Shown here: one piece after another, positions 45,842 through 54,665 of the stretch
Layout: each line of letters begins with the position of its first letter
Numbering within the stretch: position 1 is the stretch's first letter
DNA from: Desulfobacter sp.
GTDB taxonomy: Bacteria; Desulfobacterota; Desulfobacteria; Desulfobacterales; Desulfobacteraceae
Reading direction: 5' to 3'
DNA: 64,000 bases
Assembly: GCA_028768525.1 (NCBI GenBank)
Contig: CP054837.1
Span: 3,530,001 to 3,594,000 of the forward strand
Position numbers and translations under genes: made by a program
Notes under the pieces: generated by a model
Told to the model about the DNA's origin: nothing
The model's input: only the letters and a program-made list of their open reading frames with translations
Databases searched by the model: none

Positions 45842-46531
45842 TGTTAGATAATCCCCGCATTCCGTCCAGTTGGTCACATGACCGCTGAGCCATTAGAGTG
45901 AGTAACTGATTTAAAGTGCCGCCCACACCTAATGTGCTCAAATAAAACCGGACACTTTTCCTAAGCGGCCTTCTCAAATCCCCATGAGTATTCATAGATC
46001 TATGAATTTTGATACTTTTGTTAGGAAAGTGTATAGATGAAACCGTCTGGAGGTACTGTTTTTTTTAATTTTATGGTTACTGGTAATATAGAAAAGTTGA
46101 GGCGCACATCTGAGGACAAAGAAAATAGCTTCGGCATTTGATCTCCTTGGAATACTGATAAGAAAAAGAGCCAAACAAAAAGATATAGAGGCTGATCAAT
46201 CCACAAATTCGATACTATCATTATAATTTTGTGTCAACGAATACTTTACGATGGCCAGGGCCTGAAGATGTAGAGTTTTATCCCGGAGGCTAATCAAAGG
46301 CAACCAGGTCTATCTTTTTACCCTGGTCAATGGCAGGCACAATGCAAACCTCCAAATTTTTTCACCTTGCATTCCTTGTGACAGTCAGGATAATCTCCAA
46401 TTGAACTATTTTTTAACTTTAGACCAACCTATTTTTAATGGTTGGCTATCATTAAGACTTCCAGGCTATGCGTAATCAGGCGGATAAATAATAAAGTTGC
46501 GAATCCACACATCATATTGGGCGGAGTGGTC
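45842..46531. promoter_or_regulatory. Divergent gap between cas operon and TIR gene
   Basis: No gene is apparent in these 690 bases. An 18-bp perfect palindrome, ATTCATAGATCTATGAAT, lies at 45990-46007. The word TGTGCTCAAATAAAACCGG near 45930-45950 followed by ACACTTTTCC resembles the terminal repeat of an IS3-like element, possibly a remnant. Promoters for cas1 and for the TIR gene should be here, but I cannot pin down hexamers. Confidence 0.35.
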
Positions 46532-47722
46532 ATGACATCCAAGAAAGAAACAGACCCACAACCAAAGGTCTTTCTTAGTTATGCATCTGAGGACTATGAA
46601 AGAATGCTGAACCTGTATGCCGACCTCATGGCAGTTGGTGTAAAAACCTGGATTGATCGCTGTCAACTGGGGCCAGGTCGATGGGAGGAGTCGATCAAGA
46701 AAGCCATCAGTCAAAGTCGCTATTTCGTAGTGTGCTTTTCGAACGTGTCTCTGACAAAACTGGCTCGGAAGGAAGGATTTCAACACCGCGAACTGATGCT
46801 TGCTCTGGAGTTGGAAAAATCAAAGGACGGTAATGAGTTTTCCATCATTCCTGTTCGCATCGAGGACTGTGAGTTGAAGGACCCACGCCTTGCTCCCTTT
46901 CAGCAGTACGATCTTTTTCCAAACTGGAACGTGGGGCTGAAAAGGATCGCTGCGCACCTCACTGGTAAGAGCGACCCTACGTTTAACATCAAAGCCAAGT
47001 ACGCAGCACTTGAGGATTTCATGACGACTATATTACATGAGGCGAAAGAGGCCTCCAAAAAGGGAGATCATTATGCCGCCATCGACAAGCTTGTGGCAAT
47101 ACGCTCTATTGGTTCCGAAGCGCCAGAAATCATGCGTCCCATTTTAGTGGCTACAGGTTGGAAGCGAGCTCTTCTTGGGCACCACGTGGAGGCTATCAGT
47201 GACTACGACAGGGCACTCGATGTATCTATTGTAGAAGACGTTGTAGCCGAGAACTGTAAAAAGCCCCGTATTATAGAACTCAAGGCATTGAGCCTTTTAT
47301 CCTTAGGCCAACATGAAGACGCAGCTAAAACCGCTACCAAAGGGTTGCGGAGTAACGATGCATACCAGATGTTCATGAACGATGCGTCAAGTAGATTATT
47401 GTCTCTAAGTGGACCCTTTGCAGGTGGGGACAGTATTTTTTTGCCGTTGATGATCAGGGGTGTTGCGCTTTTCGCGTTGGGCAAAGACAACCAAGCGCAA
47501 GAGGATTTTCAGCGGGCATTCCAGGCGAATCCAATGACCGCTTCTCCCCTGATGTGCTTATCAACCGTGCTGGCGTTTCAGGGACAGTTGGAAAAGGCGG
47601 AAAGAGCTTTCAATCTTGCCAATAGGATGACTAAAAAAGAAACTCAAGAGACCGACATGGTGCTGAGAGTTTTTATGAAAGTCATGAATGAGCGGAAAGC
47701 TACCCGTGTGCATGGATCGTGA
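46532..47722 (+). CDS. TIR-domain protein with TPR repeats
   Basis: A 396-residue protein. Residues 10-150 form a TIR domain (PKVFLSYASEDYE, then LGPGRWEESIKKAI with the likely catalytic Glu, then FSIIPVRIEDCEL). The rest is helical with TPR-type repeats near 175-380. Bacterial TIR domains usually cleave NAD or make cyclic ADP-ribose signals during antiphage defence. No Thoeris effector or other partner is beside it, so it may act alone. ATG 46532 follows GGCGGAG; the longer frame from 46442 is less likely. It reads away from the cas operon. Confidence 0.8.
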   Translation: MTSKKETDPQPKVFLSYASEDYERMLNLYADLMAVGVKTWIDRCQLGPGRWEESIKKAISQSRYFVVCFSNVSLTKLARKEGFQHRELMLALELEKSKDGNEFSIIPVRIEDCELKDPRLAPFQQYDLFPNWNVGLKRIAAHLTGKSDPTFNIKAKYAALEDFMTTILHEAKEASKKGDHYAAIDKLVAIRSIGSEAPEIMRPILVATGWKRALLGHHVEAISDYDRALDVSIVEDVVAENCKKPRIIELKALSLLSLGQHEDAAKTATKGLRSNDAYQMFMNDASSRLLSLSGPFAGGDSIFLPLMIRGVALFALGKDNQAQEDFQRAFQANPMTASPLMCLSTVLAFQGQLEKAERAFNLANRMTKKETQETDMVLRVFMKVMNERKATRVHGS

Positions 47723-48028
47723 CAGGGGGCTTCGGTCACCAAGAGATGGGTATACATTGTTTTATGCTCCTGCCTGTTGGCCATCATCCAAAAATACCAA
47801 AACACTGGATTATAAGTAATAATCATATCCCTGTCCCCATACCCTATCCCGATAAAACCAGAATCTATATACGCCCTATATAATAACCGGCATCAACCCA
47901 ATAATTCACAGCGAAGTTCTTAAAATTTTCATCCGATATACTAAATGTACCAGATCCCAAAAAATGGTTATGCGCAGCCTACATTTTATCAAGACAATAC
48001 AGAACCCTTCAAAAAAAACCGTTACGCT

Positions 48029-48520
48029 TCATGGAGTTGGGGAGTCCCCTTCCAACAACGGTTGGATAATTGTAATATGGTGAAACCAAGAATAAATTTC
48101 ACAAAGATATTTTAAAAAATTAGTGTAATCCCGCTTCCCATCACTCTGTTTCAGCTTGCCTTCAGCGGCCCTCCATAGAAAATTGACTTCAGACTCGGAT
48201 AAAGTGCTCAAATGCCTGTAGTCATATCCTGAATATCCACAATTCAACCCTTTGTATCCAGCAGGAACATAACCAGCCTTCAGGAGGGAGTATCTTCTGA
48301 AGGCTGGAGCAGCCATATTGCTGGAATCGAAGTCTGGTGCTCCTTCCATTGGCTCAGGGATGTCGGTATTTAAGCCCTTGCTCAAGATGTGTTTAAATTC
48401 GCCCTTAACAGTCTTTTCGGATCCAGATATAAGAGCAATAACCGTGTTGGCAAACTCCAGCTTGCTCTCATCGGAGTCGAGTGATTTAATCATATTTTGT
48501 TTAATCGTCAGTGTTTTCAA
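48029..48520 (-). CDS. Hypothetical protein, 163 residues
   Basis: A soluble protein with no family I recognise. The best ribosome site, AAGGAA, fits a TTG start at 48520; the next ATG at 48493 has none. The C-terminus is rich in aromatic residues (YSWFHHITIIQPLL). The 306 bases between it and the TIR gene hold nothing recognisable. Confidence 0.5.
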   Translation of the reverse strand: MKTLTIKQNMIKSLDSDESKLEFANTVIALISGSEKTVKGEFKHILSKGLNTDIPEPMEGAPDFDSSNMAAPAFRRYSLLKAGYVPAGYKGLNCGYSGYDYRHLSTLSESEVNFLWRAAEGKLKQSDGKRDYTNFLKYLCEIYSWFHHITIIQPLLEGDSPTP

Positions 48521-48693
48521 AAGCCGTTTCCTTATCGTTTATTCTTATTTTATCTTTCTACCCAGTAATTCAGCAAATGCCCTTGCCACGCCATATTCTG
48601 TGCCGCTAAGGCAGGCATCCGCCTGCCAGCCGGCCCATAATATGTCTCGCAGACATTTGCTGCATTACTGGTAAAACAACCCAAGAGGAGAGA

Positions 48694-48712
48694 GCCCCGG
48701 CACTGCCGGGGC
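48694..48712. repeat. GC-rich hairpin in gene-free stretch 48521-48736
   Basis: GCCCCGGC (48694-48701) pairs perfectly with GCCGGGGC (48705-48712) around ACT. It lies in a stretch without a convincing gene between the 163-residue gene and the iteron-like repeats. Confidence 0.5.
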
Positions 48713-48736
48713 ATGGTATTACATGTTAACGCGCTT

Positions 48737-48898
48737 GTTGACGGGGGACACCTCTTATATGTTCTAATTTCCATGATGCCCTTCACCATCAGGCGGTTTC
48801 TATTATATTCATGAAAAAGGAGTGCCCCCCGTCAACGAGTGTGTCTTTTAAAGGGGTGTCCCCTGTTGACACGTATGTGGGTGTCCATCATTGACGAG
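48737..48898. repeat. Iteron-like repeats beside winged-helix gene
   Basis: Three direct repeats of about 20 bases lie at 48819 (GGAGTGCCCCCCGTCAAC), 48853 (GGGGTGTCCCCTGTTGAC) and 48879 (GGGTGTCCATCATTGACGAG). A fourth copy lies inverted at 48737-48754 and differs from the 48819 copy at two positions. They overlap and extend past the 3' end of the winged-helix gene at 48848. The arrangement resembles plasmid origin iterons next to a replication gene; this is inference. Confidence 0.5.
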
Positions 48899-49369
48899 CG
48901 TTGCATTTTTATTTGGCTCACCACGACGATCCGGGTTCTGGTACCCTCGATGTACATCTCTTTGACGTTGATAAATTGGAGGATGCCCTATGCGCCACAT
49001 CAAGTACTTGTCTTCCAGGGCATATACCGCTTTGTGCTTTTCAAATGCTCCACCTGGATCAACAATACTGATGAACCCCTTTGCTAACAGCTCATCAAAT
49101 CCTCGAGTCGCAGCACCCTGCTTTATTCCTCGAGCCTCAAGTTCTTTGTAGGTCAAAGTGAACCTATTATCATCAGACCGTACCATCTTCTCTCTTCCTT
49201 TTTTGGCCTTTGAGCGCCTAAACTGCCTTTTACCAAGGATCAATATCAGAATCTTTACGGAACAACCTGAAACGGTTGGAGATGTCCCTTTATTGCCCAA
49301 TGATAAAAAGGCAGGAGACAAAAAAATAGAGGTCTCCAGAAATGTTCCGCGTCCGTAACCATTACCCAT
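48848..49369 (-). CDS. Winged-helix protein, possible replication initiator
   Basis: A 173-residue basic protein. The middle (LTYKELEARGIKQGAATRGFDELLAKGFI, residues 70-100) is a winged-helix DNA-binding segment. I have a general memory of related proteins in Desulfobacterota mobile elements but no assigned function. ATG at 49369 follows AGGAGA by eight bases; a GTG six bases upstream is possible. The 3' end overlaps the iteron-like repeats, which is why a replication or copy-control role is suggested. Confidence 0.6.
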   Translation of the reverse strand: MGNGYGRGTFLETSIFLSPAFLSLGNKGTSPTVSGCSVKILILILGKRQFRRSKAKKGREKMVRSDDNRFTLTYKELEARGIKQGAATRGFDELLAKGFISIVDPGGAFEKHKAVYALEDKYLMWRIGHPPIYQRQRDVHRGYQNPDRRGEPNKNATLVNDGHPHTCQQGTPL

Positions 49370-49401
49370 TGCCACACTCTCCTGGAGGATAAACGACCAT
49401 C

Positions 49402-49599
49402 TTATTCGGTCTCAAAAGGAGAGGTTTCCACTTGGCTTTTCTCCATGATTGATATGACTACTTCCTCGTCATATCGAACGGATTTTCCAATTTTGATATA
49501 AGGAAAGCCCCGGCCTTTAAATCGATCGTTTCGCAATGTCTGCAGAGCGCGACCTGTCATCGCGGCCACTTCTTTTTCGGTGATGTATTTTTTTTGCAA
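49402..49599 (-). CDS. AlpA/MerR-type helix-turn-helix protein
   Basis: A 65-residue excisionase-type DNA-binding protein with ITEKEVAAMTGRALQTLRNDR, then the FPYIKIGKSVRYDEE wing. I chose the TTG at 49599 because GAGG lies seven bases before it and the homology starts there; the upstream frame to 49683 has no ribosome site. It may regulate the neighbouring winged-helix gene 32 bases downstream. Confidence 0.7.
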   Translation of the reverse strand: MQKKYITEKEVAAMTGRALQTLRNDRFKGRGFPYIKIGKSVRYDEEVVISIMEKSQVETSPFETE

Positions 49600-49707
49600 T
49601 ATAAACCTCAAATATATTTGTTTCTGAATGAGATCGTGCCTCCTGGTGAATTGATCGTAACGAAGGAATCCTCCAAGAGGCACGATGGTTAATAGGTGAG
49701 AGGCAGC

Positions 49708-50058
49708 TTAAGAGGCCAATTGGGCCCTTCTTATTTCTTCAAGCAAGGACGGGTCTTCGCCCCTACTAATAAGGTACTCCTCCAGGTAATCTGGGTAGAC
49801 ACTCTCAGTGCGGAGTGTCTGAATTAGGTATACTGGCCAAGTTGAATAGGACCGTAAATTTTTATCCAAAAGTTCAGTATCTGATGGGATATCTTCACGG
49901 TCACCATATAGGTCTTCCAGGTATCCATGATAAAAAGTGCAATGTCTTGCAAATTTAACCGCATCTTCTTTTGACTCAAACCACCCCACGACACTGTGAG
50001 CTTTGTTTCCCTCATTGTCACGATCATTAGCTATTACCAAATACTGTTCTTCTGTCAT
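49708..50058 (-). CDS. Hypothetical protein, 116 residues
   Basis: A small acidic soluble protein with no recognised domain. GAGGATCG precedes the ATG at 50058 closely. It is read in the same direction as the winged-helix and AlpA-like genes. Tyr and Glu are frequent and no Cys pairs or membrane segments are seen. Confidence 0.55.
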   Translation of the reverse strand: MTEEQYLVIANDRDNEGNKAHSVVGWFESKEDAVKFARHCTFYHGYLEDLYGDREDIPSDTELLDKNLRSYSTWPVYLIQTLRTESVYPDYLEEYLISRGEDPSLLEEIRRAQLAS

Positions 50059-50503
50059 TTTCGATCCTCATAATTTCATTTTTCAGACGTCGGTCAGTTT
50101 ATTTTACCGACCGGGTTCATTCTATTTAGGTCCATAACCGTCGCTGCAGCTGGTGGCTGATGAATCTTTGAGGGGTATACGCTTTTTTTTCAGGTGGATC
50201 AAAAAAATCTATCAAGTATAGATAGTGCTATTTACCCATAATGTACCTTGCGTTACTTAGAGAAAATCCCCACCTGAGATAACTGAGAGTCCATTTTTTT
50301 GTCTTTGAGGATTTTCGTGAATTTGATGTAATTTTTTTTTAGAGGTTTAAAAATGACACTTCTTCTATATTTTTAAATCTGCGAAGGCCACCATGCAAAA
50401 AACTTTAAACTACTTTTACCTGTGCCCCCCAGGTCTTTAAGGCCAGGGGAATGATGCTGGGCATGCTTCAGACTTTGATAACATCAGGGCGTTGATATGC
50501 TGA
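50059..50503. other. Gene-free AT-rich stretch
   Basis: These 445 bases contain runs of T and A, no open frame with a ribosome site and no clear RNA gene. A promoter for the minus-strand genes ending at 49708 probably lies at its left end. Confidence 0.4.
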
Positions 50504-50725
50504 TCAAGTCCACGGTCCCGGCATACGCCGCAGGGCAAGTTCATCCTGCTGGGCCATTTGATTTCCTCCAGTCATTTTTCTTCGGTACTGCTGAACGGAT
50601 AAATCCCGATCCTCGGACCGGTCTTCAGACTGACAGATTGAGTGAATGATCATCAGACCGATTGTCAGAGTTACCGACAGAGTGTCTGCCGGTTGGAAGC
50701 CCTCAACTTCCTGCTCATTTATCAT
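50504..50725 (-). CDS. Small hypothetical protein, coupled to a disrupted gene
   Basis: A 73-residue protein starting MINEQEVEGF, with a hydrophobic stretch near residues 15-30 and a Gln/Arg-rich tail. No family is recognised. Before the IS21 insertion its ATG overlapped the stop of the winged-helix gene now split at 53643, so the two were translationally coupled. The start at 50725 is supported by that overlap. Confidence 0.5.
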   Translation of the reverse strand: MINEQEVEGFQPADTLSVTLTIGLMIIHSICQSEDRSEDRDLSVQQYRRKMTGGNQMAQQDELALRRMPGPWT

Positions 50726-51091
50726 GTAGCTGACTCCCTGGAACATACCCTTTTTTATACCGCTTTGGTTTGGACATCAGATTCTTGATCAACGACAAAT
50801 ATTTTTTTCCTTCAACGACAATTAAAACTCCCGTTCCCCAACCTGCGTAACCATTTAATTTCATTAAAAAATACTTGCAAAACAATTCTGATTATGTTTT
50901 TTAAGACCATCCTTCCGGAGGATAAGGCTATGCTGGAGAGCAACCTGAGCGCCGAGAAGGTGACTGAAGTATGAGGGGCCGTATTTTCCACGTACGGCCT
51001 TTCGCTTTTTGCTCTCATACTTTGGTCTATAATGCGCTAAACTCCGGGGGTTTGGGGGCTGGCCCCCATTATAATCCGGTAAAAAGTCCTT

Positions 51092-51310
51092 TTAATTACC
51101 ATCACAAAACCCGGTTCTTCCATGGGTTAAGCCCTCTATCGATAGTATCCGTCCGATAGTGCTTGCTGACGGCATTGGTTCAATATTTTCCGCTTCCATC
51201 TCCTTGCTGATAGCACCGGCACCGCAGTTCAGGCCTCGATTGTATAAATCCAGTCGGATCATTTTAATAATCTCAACAATCTCCTGCCTGGTATATCTGG
51301 TCTCGATCAT
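51092..51310 (-). CDS. Third ORF of the IS21 element, transposase N-terminal-like
   Basis: A 72-residue protein whose helix-turn-helix part (DLYNRGLNCGAGAISKEM...MPSASTIGRIL) resembles the N-terminal domain of integrase-core transposases of the IS481 type. It stops soon after, so it is a domain-sized fragment. Its ATG overlaps the istB stop (TAATG), so it is translated with istAB. About 300 bases to the IS end follow, with a 26-codon frame at 50894 that I do not trust and a GGCCGTA/TACGGCC terminator near 50976. Confidence 0.5.
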   Translation of the reverse strand: MIETRYTRQEIVEIIKMIRLDLYNRGLNCGAGAISKEMEAENIEPMPSASTIGRILSIEGLTHGRTGFCDGN

Positions 51311-52059
51311 TATTCGGCCTCCATTTTAGCCTGTTCCATGCGATAGCTTTCCACATTCAATTCAAGGATGATACTGTGATGAACGAGTCTGTCGATGGCT
51401 GCTGCCGTTGTCATAGGGTCCTTAAAAATCTGTTCCCACTTAGAGAACGGAAGATTGCTCGTGATCATCAGGCTGCCCTGTTCATACCGTTCCGCCAAAA
51501 AGGTAAACAGCACTTCCATTTCTCCCCGGCTTTGTTGGACATACCCAATGTCATCTATAATCACAGCATCAAACCTGGAGAGGGATTTGAGTTTTTTGGT
51601 TAGCTCAAGATCCCTTTTGGCAATCAGCAGATCCTGGACGAGCTGACTGCATGAGATAAAAAGAACCTGCTTACCCTTTGCAATTAATTCATGGCCAATG
51701 GCACAGAGCAGATGGGTTTTCCCGCTACCCGGATTACCAAAGGCCAGGATGTTTTCACAGCGCTCTAAAAAAGCGCCGTTGACCAGGACACTTAAATGAT
51801 TGGCAACCTTTAAGGGGAGGCGCTTTTTATCAAAATTCTCAAATGTCTTGGAAGATGGCAACTTGGATGCCCTCAGGTTACGTGATATCCGGTTCTGCCA
51901 GCGGACTTCGCATTCGAGACTCAACAATTGTAAGAGGTACTTTTCATATCCCCATGCCTCCGCCCTGGCCTGATCCGCCATTTCTTCATAACTGCGGCGC
52001 ATGGTCGGCATATGGAGGCTTTTAAGATTGGTGTCTATCTGATCCCGATCATTGATCAT
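51310..52059 (-). CDS. istB: IstB-type ATPase, IS21 transposition helper
   Basis: A 249-residue AAA ATPase of the IstB/DnaC group that loads the transposase on target DNA. Walker A GNPGSGKTH lies near residue 111 and Walker B VIIDDIGY near 166. The start overlaps the istA stop (ATGA). It ends with the overlap to the third ORF. Length and motifs are normal. Confidence 0.95.
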   Translation of the reverse strand: MINDRDQIDTNLKSLHMPTMRRSYEEMADQARAEAWGYEKYLLQLLSLECEVRWQNRISRNLRASKLPSSKTFENFDKKRLPLKVANHLSVLVNGAFLERCENILAFGNPGSGKTHLLCAIGHELIAKGKQVLFISCSQLVQDLLIAKRDLELTKKLKSLSRFDAVIIDDIGYVQQSRGEMEVLFTFLAERYEQGSLMITSNLPFSKWEQIFKDPMTTAAAIDRLVHHSIILELNVESYRMEQAKMEAE

Positions 52060-53534
52060 GCCGCCACCCCCTTGAGCAATTGGTCATAACGAGTCAAATC
52101 AACTGCCTGGATATGAACATCATCCGGCCTGCTGACAGAGGCGTTGGACTCAATAAGGCGTTTAACAGCCTCTTTGCTGATTTCCTGATCCTCGTTTATT
52201 AGAACCATCAGGGCGCTGTCTACTGCCACCTCGCTTGTCTTTGCTGCCAGGTATAATATTTTCAGATACCTTGCTGCTGAGCTTTTAACGGTATAACGCT
52301 TTCTTAAATGATCGTAGGCAATCCGGAACCGGCTGGTGGGGAACATGGCATTACGATAACGATAATTTTCAAATGCCCCCGGTTTTTTGACCAGGCTGTC
52401 AATGATATGCCGGTAATTGATTTTATATTTGCCCTCACCCCGCAACCTTGGCAAAGTATCGACCTTTCTCTGGCCGTACCAGACCTCCAGGCATTCCATG
52501 TAGAGGCGGACCTGGATATTTTCTCCTATGAGCCTGCTGTCTACAGAGTAAACGTTGTGATTGACCCGAATGGTACTGCTGGGACCAACCTTTAAATCCA
52601 TCTTTTTACATGCATCAAGCCGGCGTTTGGGCAACCGGTGTAGGAGATCCAGTTCTTGTGTAAACCGTTTCCTACGACCGGCATTTAGCTGTGCGAACAG
52701 TTTGGCCAGGAACAAGTCATATTCTTCCCGGTCTTTAAAATCCCGGTGTCCTCTCAGCATCAGGGCCTGGTCAACGGCTTTTTTGAACCGATAATTGCGC
52801 TGCTCCACGTCTCCATTTTCATTGGGGCTGGCAGGGTTAGTTTTGCAAGGAATGATACCGTAATGGTCAACAAGATCCTGATACCTGCTGGTGAACTCCT
52901 CAGGGTGACTTACCTTGTTAACAGCGGATGTCAGACAATCGGTGCGATGTTGCTGCGGCACACCACCAAGTTCCCATAGGGCATTTTGCAGGCCCTGGCT
53001 CAGGCTTTCGAAACTCTCTGAAAAACAGACTGTACCTGTCTCCCAATTGGAATAGGTCAAAACAAAATGGTAGATCAGGTGGTCAAAAGGGACGCCGCCT
53101 ATAGTGACGCCCAGTTTATCCATGTGGGTGAAGTCTGACTGGCATAATTCGCCAGGCTTATGAATTTGAGCAAAAAAGATTTCTTTGGGCGGCCCCTCTG
53201 TAGCACGCCATTGCTTTATTCTCCGTTGCAGGGTCCGTAATTGTCCATCGGCGAACCGGCCGGGGTGTCTGCGTTGCAAATCCTCAAACAGTGTCTTGGC
53301 CTCCAGACCTGGATTTATGGTCAACATGCCTTTGATACCATCCCAGGTCTCCTCAAACGGATCTTTGCGTGTGCGCCATGTATGATCCGTTTTGAGTTCA
53401 CTCGGCAACTTCCCGTGTTCACGGTACTTTCGAGCTGTTTTTTCATCCATTCCAGCTTTCATTGCTGCTATCCCGAAACTCTTCTCTGACTGAATCAACT
53501 TGAACAACCTCCTCACTTGCTGGTCCGTTACCAT
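52056..53534 (-). CDS. istA: IstA transposase of IS21 family
   Basis: A 492-residue DDE transposase. An N-terminal helix-turn-helix region (FKLIQSEKSFGIAAMKAGMDEKTARKYR) is followed by the RNase-H core with Asp near 136 in SDFTHMDK, Asp near 198 in HRTDCLTS and Glu near 240 in NENGDVEQRN. The C-terminal half carries the IstA beta domain. GGAGAG precedes the ATG at 53534. It is intact. Confidence 0.95.
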   Translation of the reverse strand: MVTDQQVRRLFKLIQSEKSFGIAAMKAGMDEKTARKYREHGKLPSELKTDHTWRTRKDPFEETWDGIKGMLTINPGLEAKTLFEDLQRRHPGRFADGQLRTLQRRIKQWRATEGPPKEIFFAQIHKPGELCQSDFTHMDKLGVTIGGVPFDHLIYHFVLTYSNWETGTVCFSESFESLSQGLQNALWELGGVPQQHRTDCLTSAVNKVSHPEEFTSRYQDLVDHYGIIPCKTNPASPNENGDVEQRNYRFKKAVDQALMLRGHRDFKDREEYDLFLAKLFAQLNAGRRKRFTQELDLLHRLPKRRLDACKKMDLKVGPSSTIRVNHNVYSVDSRLIGENIQVRLYMECLEVWYGQRKVDTLPRLRGEGKYKINYRHIIDSLVKKPGAFENYRYRNAMFPTSRFRIAYDHLRKRYTVKSSAARYLKILYLAAKTSEVAVDSALMVLINEDQEISKEAVKRLIESNASVSRPDDVHIQAVDLTRYDQLLKGVAA

Positions 53535-53586
53535 CCAAATCTCTCCTTCTGTTCAATTTGGATGTTTCTACCATTTTTTTTGATTC

Positions 53587-53784
53587 TTAAATTTCGGGAA
53601 TTTTAATTGTCGTTTGGCGGGAATTATAAATGACGCTGATCAGATTCTCCCGAACCAGCGCAGCTATTGACCCTCGTACCGTTCCCAGGGGTACCCCTGT
53701 GGCCTCTAAAGTGGTCGGATAATGGATGATATAGGGGGCTTGTCGCATGAGATAATCTAATACAATCATCTGTGTGTCGGACAT
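53587..53784 (-). pseudogene. Winged-helix gene interrupted by IS21
   Basis: From ATG at 53784 the reading frame encodes a winged-helix domain (VLDYLMRQAPYIIHY, then GVPLGTVRGSIAALVRENLI) and then runs into IS21 and stops. Joining 53643 to the other side of the IS and keeping one GATTCT restores the frame: it continues SKPKRYKKGYVPGSQLHDK and ends overlapping the start at 50725. Upstream of the ATG the same frame is open over a low-complexity Thr/Gln/Ser linker. This class of protein occurs next to ParA in mobile elements. Confidence 0.65.
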
Positions 53785-54030
53785 CCATTCAAACTTAGAC
53801 TGCCTGATTGTCTGATTGTCTGTTGGTCTTACTGTCTGTTCACTTGAGTGTTCGTCAGAGAGACTGCTTGAGAGTCTGCTTGTCTGCCTTAGAGGGTGTT
53901 TGATTGCCCGTCTTGGAGTCTGCTTCCGTATCTGTCCGAGAGTGTGCCTGGCTGGCTGTCTGCCTGACCCACCTCCGGTGGTTTTGCGGAACCAAAGACA
54001 TCTTCCATGGAGTCCATGTATCCTCGGTAT
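53785..54030. repeat. Degenerate TCTG-rich repeat region
   Basis: The plus strand repeats GTCTG, GATTGTCTG and CTGCTTG-like words about every 7-12 bases. On the minus strand it would encode linkers rich in Gln, Thr, Ser and Arg. A frame from 54036 reads about 49 codons and then stops, while another frame is open into the winged-helix gene, so a frameshift may have broken one long linker. Confidence 0.45.
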
Positions 54031-54303
54031 CTATTCATCCAGTGCCTCCAGGATCTCATTCACTACGGCCCGGTAGGTCCGTGCAGCCGCAGACCGGACA
54101 GCGTTCTGCAAGATCGTCTGGTTGGCCTGCTCCGCATACTTGAAATCCAAGGTAGCCGGAATATGGGCCTGGAACGAGTGGTCAGAAAATCCGGCCCGGA
54201 CCTGCTTGTAATAGTCGTTACCGATCCGGGTACGCTTATCCAGCTTGGTGACCAGGATCTTGAATCGTTTGAGGTTAGTATATTCAGGGAACAGGAGGAC
54301 CAA
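54031..54303 (-). pseudogene. ParA partition ATPase, C-terminal fragment
   Basis: The 90-residue frame matches the last third of ParA/Soj ATPases: ILVTKLDKRTRIGNDYYKQVR, then HIPATLDFKYAEQANQTI and a closing amphipathic helix. Walker A and B regions are absent and an in-frame stop precedes the fragment. It is therefore a truncated partition gene, evidence of a plasmid-like past for element 2. Confidence 0.65.
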
Positions 54304-54490
54304 CGATCAGGAAGGACATAACAAGGATGATATAAATATAGGCACTATCCTTGAAGGATATATACATCAATCAGACAGGCATTTATTCAACAAGATCATT
54401 AACTGATCAGTCCGGCTTAAAGAATACACCTCAAAATAAATTTTATGGAGGGAAAATCGGCGTTTGAAATACTTCTCGTCACGATCTGAA

Positions 54491-54506
54491 CTATCTATAC
54501 CTGACA
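54491..54506. repeat. Dispersed 16-bp repeat CTATCTATACCTGACA
   Basis: The word occurs at 54491-54506 and 57575-57590, with a one-base variant at 55059-55074 just before the start of the small membrane-protein gene. It may be a shared promoter, operator or recombination site within element 2. Confidence 0.55.
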
Positions 54507-54665
54507 GGGGAATTTTACAGAAAGAATTTTTATCGCTATAAAGGGCTCGCCCGGGTCGATTTAAGGAAAAATGAATTGGCTTCGCGTATCTTATATACTC
54601 TATTATATATAATACTAATAAGTTATATATAGTATAATAATAGATTAATAATAGAGTATTATCCC

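Larger units (their letters stand above)
50786..53642 (-). mobile_element. IS21-family insertion sequence with GATTCT target duplication
   Basis: A 2857-bp element carrying istA and istB. Its ends share TGATCA followed by CGACA-type words, and the internal terminal repeats CGACAATTAAAACTCCCG (left, 50815-50832) and CGGGAATTTTAATTGTCG (right) are inverted copies with one mismatch. GATTCT occurs directly outside both ends (50780-50785 and 53643-53648), the target duplication. Both transposition genes are intact, so it may be active. Confidence 0.85.

Noticed and set aside
46442..46531. Upstream extension of the TIR gene by 30 residues
   Set aside because: No ribosome site at 46442, and the TIR fold begins shortly after 46532, which has a site.
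48550..48789. 79-codon minus-strand frame
   Set aside because: Covers a GC hairpin and an iteron-like copy, with no ribosome site or domain.
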